From the NCBI GenBank assembly GCA_034437315.1, contig DAOTUC010000025.1, forward strand, positions 1 through 17,068: a stretch of DNA of 17,068 nt, read 5' to 3'. Both the position numbers and the translations under genes were made by a program. How positions within the stretch are numbered: position 1 is the first letter of the stretch; every line of letters begins with the position of its first letter. Shown one piece after another: positions 13,508-17,068 of the stretch. The DNA comes from DSAR01 sp034437315. Lineage in GTDB: Bacteria; Chloroflexota; Anaerolineae; B4-G1. The notes under the pieces were generated by a model. It saw nothing but the letters and a program-made list of their open reading frames with translations, was not told where the DNA came from and ran no database searches.

Positions 13508-14281
13508 TCATTCATCCGCCGCTATATCCCCGTTGACGTAGCGCTTGATCAACGCCACGCTGCGCGCCTGGCCCGCGTCGTGGAAAGTTTGCAACGCCGC
13601 CCGTGGGATGCGCCGGAACACCCGTGCCTCCATCTGTTCGGGCGCGCGCAAGACCGCCTCAATCTCGGCCGCCGAGACGCCCATTCGCTGGGCGAAAACC
13701 TCGGCCGTCTGCGCGTGATGGCCGGGCGTGAGTTGCTCAATCAGCCAATCGCGCCAACGGCGGATGTGCACGTCGGCGACGAAAGGGAGCCAATCATCCG
13801 GTTCCGCGCTTCGCAAGGCCGTCGTCACCGCTTGATCCAGCCGCCGCCGGGCCTGCGCGTCCATCCAGGTCCGCAAGACGTTATGAGCGAACGCTCGTTC
13901 ACACCACGTCTCCCTATCGCCGGCGAAATATCGCAAGAAGACGTCTTCCAGCCAGATCTCGTCCAGCGTGAGGTGGGCGATATAACCAGCGATAAAGGCG
14001 ACCTGGGGAGGGGGAAGCTCGTCCACGCGCGCCAGGCGGGGATGCGCGGCGAACAGGGCCTGGTAGGCTGGGCGTCGGGATGTGCGGGGGATGGCGTAAA
14101 AATGGGTCTCATCCCGCGCCTGCCCGCTCACCGTCTGCACGTCGGGCCCGGTCTGCCCCAACAAAAAAGCGCCGCGCTGTTCGTTCAACAGGCGACTGAC
14201 GCGGGCCGGCGACATGCCGGAGGGCGGATCGTCGGCCAAAATTTCCTGGGCAGAGGCCAGGTGCATGAAGGGCGTAGGCAT
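13508..14281 (-). CDS. Zinc-dependent phospholipase C-family protein, no signal peptide
   Basis: This resembles the Zn_dep_PLPC family: an alpha-helical metal-binding fold related to bacterial phospholipase C and S1/P1 nuclease. In the 257-residue product the metal-ligand pattern is clear: His7 (FMHLA), Asp47 (GQTGPDVQ), His60 (ETHFYAIP), and His103 and Asp107 (GYIAHLTLDEIW). The rest is predicted helical. Unlike secreted phospholipases it lacks a signal peptide and membrane segment, so it is probably cytosolic with an unknown substrate. No ribosome site precedes the ATG at 14281. A promoter ends 9 nt upstream, suggesting a leaderless message. An ATG at 14266 is an alternative, but it would remove no conserved part except spacing before His7. 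Confidence 0.8.
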   Translation of the reverse strand: MPTPFMHLASAQEILADDPPSGMSPARVSRLLNEQRGAFLLGQTGPDVQTVSGQARDETHFYAIPRTSRRPAYQALFAAHPRLARVDELPPPQVAFIAGYIAHLTLDEIWLEDVFLRYFAGDRETWCERAFAHNVLRTWMDAQARRRLDQAVTTALRSAEPDDWLPFVADVHIRRWRDWLIEQLTPGHHAQTAEVFAQRMGVSAAEIEAVLRAPEQMEARVFRRIPRAALQTFHDAGQARSVALIKRYVNGDIAADE

Positions 14282-14290
14282 TACGGGAGT

Positions 14291-14318
14291 ATTGTACCCG
14301 TTTGGGAGGCAAAGTCAA
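14291..14318 (-). promoter_or_regulatory. Promoter of the PLC-like/galE pair, leaderless type
   Basis: The minus strand carries TTGACT (14313-14318), a 16-nt spacer and TACAAT (14291-14296). The TGA inside the -35 is the stop codon of the upstream receptor gene (14315-14317). The ATG at 14281 is only 9 nt past the -10, so the expected start leaves about 3 nt of leader. Confidence 0.6.
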
Positions 14319-16318
14319 AAAGAGGGGGTGGGGATTGATTCTGTCTCCTCGGCCTCGGCGGCGAGGGTCTGCACCAGTTCGTTCAATTCCCGCGCCATCA
14401 TCGCCAGCGAGCGGGTCGAATCGTCCATCTGCGCCACTTGAGCTTGCATCGCCTGGGCGGCGACGAGGACTTGTTCAGCCGAGTTGCGGTTCCGTTCGCT
14501 GCCCTGGGCGATCTCGCCAATGGCGCGCGTCACGTCATCTGAACCGGTCGCCATCTCGTCAATGGCTAATTTGGAGATGCGCTGCATCTGATGGTTGACT
14601 GCCTCCACGGTCTGCAGGATGCGCGTCAAGGCGGCGCCCGATCTCTGGGCCCGTTGCACGCCCGTCTCCACCTCGCTGATGCCGTCGTCCATCGCGTTGA
14701 CGACCTCGATCACCGATTGACGGATGCCCCGCGTCGCTTTGGTGATCTCGTCGGTCGCTTCGCCCGTCAGTTGAGCCAAGCGCCGCACCTCTCCGGAGAC
14801 GACGCCAAATCCCTTGCCCTGCTCGCCGGCCCGCGCCGCCTCGATAGCGGCGTTTAGGGCCAGGAGATTGGTCTGAGCCGAGATATCCTGAATCACACTG
14901 ACCATCTTCTCAATCTGGATGGAGCTTTCCTGCATATCCGCCACCTTCTGGGCCGAGACCTGAACCTTATCCTTGATCACGCTGATGCCGGCGATCATCT
15001 CCTCAATCGTCTGGGCGCCGGTGCGGGCGACCTCGGCCGCGCCGCTGGCGCCCCGAGAGCCAGATTGCGCCTGTTCGGACACGTGCTGGATGATAGAAGC
15101 GGTGTGTTCTGTAACCGTGTTCACATCCCCGGCGGCCTCCGCCTGGGCCTTGACCTCCTCGACCATCTGTCTCATCGTGCTGACGATGCTGGCTGTTGTT
15201 CCCTCGACCTGTTGGGAGATGATGGTCAATTGCTCGGAGGCCTCGCTCAAGTGGTCGGCGCTCCCGCGCACCTGGTCGCCCACGTGGCGCTTCAACATCT
15301 CCTGGGCCTTTCTGATCGCGGTGACATCCCTTAAGAGGACTATCTCGCCCAGGCCTCGCCCGTCCTGGACAACGCGGGAACGGGAGAGGGAGAGGAATCG
15401 TGTTTGCCCATTGACCTTGAGTTTAAGTTCATCGCCGCCATCTGAGGCGCCCATCGTGTCGTCCAGCATGTCGGAAACACGGATGGCGTGTAAATCGGTT
15501 TCTGCTTTGTCCGTCAATCCAAATAGCTCTTGAGCAGCGCGATTGACCTGGACGATATGCCCACCCGGTTTGGCGATGATGACGCCATCGGGCATGCTAT
15601 TAAACAGATCCCGGGCCGCCGTCTCCACGTCGACCGACAGGAATTGGTATTTGGTGATCGCGTAGGCGACGAACAGGGCCTGGATAGAGGTCGCTGAGGA
15701 GGCCAACTCGATGAAATCGTCTGTCTGTAACACAGCGGGGATGAAAATGTCGGTCGTCAAGGCCGTGACGAGCACAATGCTGCTGCCGATGATCAAGAGT
15801 CTCAGTTGAGCTTTCAGCGTGGCGTCTTCGGTCTTGCGCATCCGACGACCGAGCAGAATCAACGCGTAAATCATCGGGGCGGCGACGACGAGGATGGCGA
15901 GTGGGGCAAGCAGCGGCCCACTCTCGGCGGCGCGCCCCCAATAATATTGGATGTACGAAGCGCCGCCGATGACCAGGTTGCTTGTCAGCGCGATGGCGTC
16001 GGCGATCAAGGCGGCGATCAGCGCCACAAAGTAGGGCGCGTCCTTATCCCGCTCCAGCAGGCTATAGACGAAGTTCAGGAAGAGAAAACCGATCGTTAGC
16101 CAGATGGGTGCGTTGAGTTTTAGCAGGGGCATCGTCCAGGCGGGATCGATGGGGGACCAGATGAAGTAACTCATCAGCGACCAGAGAGCGGCGGCGCCGG
16201 CGAAGATGACGAAATCACGGCTTTTGACGTCCTGCTTACGGCGCTGTTTCGGCACGTAAGCGATGAGCATACTATTTAAGAGAAAACCCGCCAACGGAAG
16301 CAAAGCGTAATAGTTCAT
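14315..16318 (-). CDS. 7TM-PAS-methyl-accepting chemotaxis-type receptor
   Basis: This is a predicted sensory transducer for a CheA/CheW array. The 667-residue product has seven hydrophobic segments in residues 1-222, like the 7TM N-terminal module of some histidine kinases. A PAS domain follows (about 235-335; DGVIIAKPGGHIVQVNRAAQELFGL, in part). A long chemoreceptor signalling coiled coil covers about 345-650. The hairpin tip, QDISAQTNLLALNAAIEAAR through GFGVVSGEVRRLAQ (about 477-516), is close to the MCP consensus, with GVVSGEVR where AVVADEVR is usual. There is no periplasmic ligand domain, HAMP domain, kinase domain or C-terminal CheR-tether pentapeptide. AGGAGA (16323-16328) precedes the ATG. 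It could control motility or another output. No che genes are in the window. Confidence 0.9.
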   Translation of the reverse strand: MNYYALLPLAGFLLNSMLIAYVPKQRRKQDVKSRDFVIFAGAAALWSLMSYFIWSPIDPAWTMPLLKLNAPIWLTIGFLFLNFVYSLLERDKDAPYFVALIAALIADAIALTSNLVIGGASYIQYYWGRAAESGPLLAPLAILVVAAPMIYALILLGRRMRKTEDATLKAQLRLLIIGSSIVLVTALTTDIFIPAVLQTDDFIELASSATSIQALFVAYAITKYQFLSVDVETAARDLFNSMPDGVIIAKPGGHIVQVNRAAQELFGLTDKAETDLHAIRVSDMLDDTMGASDGGDELKLKVNGQTRFLSLSRSRVVQDGRGLGEIVLLRDVTAIRKAQEMLKRHVGDQVRGSADHLSEASEQLTIISQQVEGTTASIVSTMRQMVEEVKAQAEAAGDVNTVTEHTASIIQHVSEQAQSGSRGASGAAEVARTGAQTIEEMIAGISVIKDKVQVSAQKVADMQESSIQIEKMVSVIQDISAQTNLLALNAAIEAARAGEQGKGFGVVSGEVRRLAQLTGEATDEITKATRGIRQSVIEVVNAMDDGISEVETGVQRAQRSGAALTRILQTVEAVNHQMQRISKLAIDEMATGSDDVTRAIGEIAQGSERNRNSAEQVLVAAQAMQAQVAQMDDSTRSLAMMARELNELVQTLAAEAEETESIPTPSF

Positions 16319-16387
16319 AGTATCTCCTGAACCGGATTCATAGATGAAGGAGAACAGAGCAGCTTCTCAATAAGAGCGACAACAGGA

Positions 16388-16416
16388 ATTGTAGCGCGTT
16401 ATGTCATTATTTTCAA
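16388..16416 (-). promoter_or_regulatory. Promoter of the 7TM-PAS-MCP gene
   Basis: The minus strand reads TTGAAA (16411-16416), a 17-nt spacer and TACAAT (16388-16393). This is close to consensus with ideal spacing. The start would lie near 16381, giving a leader of about 63 nt before the ATG at 16318. Confidence 0.65.
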
Positions 16417-16689
16417 GTGAGCGGGGTAATGAAATGCGCCGACACCACTTTACACGACTTCGAGGATAGTGAAGGTTACAGATTCGTTACAGGGGAATTT
16501 CGGGGGTATATAGAAAATGGGCGACGCGGTCAAAACCGCGTCGTCCGCCCGCTCCCGCTGGATCGTCAGATCCAGCAGCTGAACGAGTCATATTTGATCT
16601 GTTTCGCCCGCTTTTGGCCTGAATGGCAACCGCAGGTTGCACGCGATCCAGGCCGAGCGAAATGAGAGGTTTTAAATTCTGTAATCGCC
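16417..16689. other. Non-coding stretch downstream of the CPBP gene, with structured segment
   Basis: With 16319-16416 (receptor leader and promoter) this makes a 371-base gap without a recognised gene. A GTG-started frame at 16417-16665 was considered and rejected, because most of its second half is made of perfect inverted repeats. From the CPBP side this is the 3' untranslated region. Confidence 0.55.
16518..16662. repeat. Three consecutive stem-loops, possible structured RNA or terminator
   Basis: Hairpin 1: CGACGCGGT/ACCGCGTCG (16522-16530 and 16535-16543), a 9-bp stem with a CAAA loop, extendable by wobble and GC pairs to 16518 and 16547. Hairpin 2: GCTGGATC/GATCCAGC (16557-16564 and 16569-16576). 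Hairpin 3 is compound: TTTCGC/GCGAAA (16602-16607, 16657-16662), GGCCTG/CAGGCC (16616-16621, 16649-16654) and GCAACC/GGTTGC (16626-16631, 16635-16640). On the minus strand hairpin 1 is followed by ATTTTCTATAT, so it may be the CPBP terminator. Confidence 0.55.
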
Positions 16690-17068
16690 TTAGCCTCCGG
16701 TAGAATTGAATGATTCTGTTTCGATATCAGACGACGGGTGCAACGTCCCTGGCAGGAGGAAGATCAAGGCCGCTAGCGCCGTAAATCCCACGCCGCCGAT
16801 CAAGCCCACAGGCATCGGCCCCAGCAAGGGATTGGGCGCGCCTCGGACGAAAATCACAGCCAGGCTGGCTATGCCGTTGATCGCCGCGTGCCCGATGACG
16901 GCCGGCCAAACGCTCCCAGCCTTCAGCGTCACCCAGGCCAGGAAAGCGCTCAATATGAGCGTGAACCAGACCATCGCCAGCAAGCCGAGAAAAGGGGCGC
17001 CTGGATAGTCAAGGCCGTAGTTGTGGCCCATCAGGATGACGGGCCAATGCCACACGCCCCAGATTAGC
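16690..17068 (-). CDS. CPBP-family intramembrane metalloprotease, C-terminal part (runs off window)
   Basis: This is the end of a CAAX protease/bacteriocin-processing (CPBP, Abi) family protein, a polytopic membrane peptidase. The frame stays open to the window edge, so the 5' part is missing and no start is claimed. A GTG in frame at 17055 is internal. The visible part reads LIWGVWHWPVILMGHNYG, containing the family's conserved WHxP His. Further membrane segments and GSVWPAVIGHAAINGIASL follow, carrying the His and Asn of the last motif. The usual first motif (EExxxR) would lie outside the window. Three or more hydrophobic segments are seen, then a polar tail (SSDIETESFNSTGG). It may process lipidated proteins or act in stress or self-immunity. 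The substrate is unknown. Confidence 0.85.
   Translation of the reverse strand, partial: LIWGVWHWPVILMGHNYGLDYPGAPFLGLLAMVWFTLILSAFLAWVTLKAGSVWPAVIGHAAINGIASLAVIFVRGAPNPLLGPMPVGLIGGVGFTALAALIFLLPGTLHPSSDIETESFNSTGG

Noticed and set aside
16602..16662. tRNA-like fold in the third hairpin
   Set aside because: The stems are nested in one line instead of forming a cloverleaf. There is no T-loop consensus (GTTCGAATC) or anticodon arm, and arm lengths do not fit.
16417..16665. GTG-started 82-codon frame
   Set aside because: It has no clear ribosome site and no recognisable motif, and most of its second half consists of perfect hairpins, which fits RNA structure better than coding.

Overview
The window is bacterial DNA with GC-rich coding regions. 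Gene content suggests a Chloroflexota-like organism (Anaerolineae or Caldilineae type), but this is inferred from overall protein style and not from a marker gene. The clues are Ala/Arg/Asp-rich proteins, 'PTPIP' linkers next to membrane anchors, a membrane GT39-type glycosyltransferase, a 7TM-PAS-chemoreceptor hybrid and a PhnE permease with a large extra domain. No transposase, integrase, phage gene, tRNA, rRNA or CRISPR array was seen.

Layout. Positions 1-595 are non-coding: one copy of a 125-bp palindromic repeat and two leftward promoter-like sites, one with a dyad over its expected start point. uvrC (596-2446, minus) follows. Positions 2447-2934 are non-coding and hold a second, almost identical repeat copy, placed between a good promoter and the htrA-type protease gene (2935-4191, plus). 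A patatin-like hydrolase (4274-5194, plus) follows and converges with the next operon over a hairpin that contains both stop codons.

The minus-strand operon phnD-phnC-phnE-GT2-GT2 (10187 down to 5200) encodes a phosphonate/phosphite-type ABC importer followed by two family-2 glycosyltransferases. phnC/phnE overlap by ATGA, phnE and the first GT2 are 6 nt apart, and the two GT2 genes overlap by ATGA. Upstream of phnD is a four-unit 11-bp direct-repeat array resembling a Pho box, 10 bp from a -10 element. A stem-loop with a T tail separates phnD from phnC and could raise binding-protein levels relative to the pump. PhnE is about twice the usual length: it carries four extra N-terminal membrane segments and an Ig/IPT-like extracytoplasmic domain.

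Divergent from phnD, a small two-TM protein gene and a GT39-like membrane glycosyltransferase gene (10507-12405, plus) abut as TAAATG. They converge with a leftward cluster: galE (12481-13464), a cytosolic zinc-dependent phospholipase C-family protein (13508-14281, probably leaderless) and a 7TM-PAS-MCP receptor (14315-16318). A structured non-coding stretch (16319-16689) precedes the C-terminal end of a CPBP-family membrane protease that runs off the window.

Functional themes are envelope glycan synthesis (two GT2, GT39, GalE), phosphorus scavenging (PhnDCE) and envelope/lipid maintenance (HtrA, patatin, PLC-like, CPBP). The observations most worth testing are the PhnE fusion, the Pho-box-like array, and the palindromic repeat serving as an mRNA leader.
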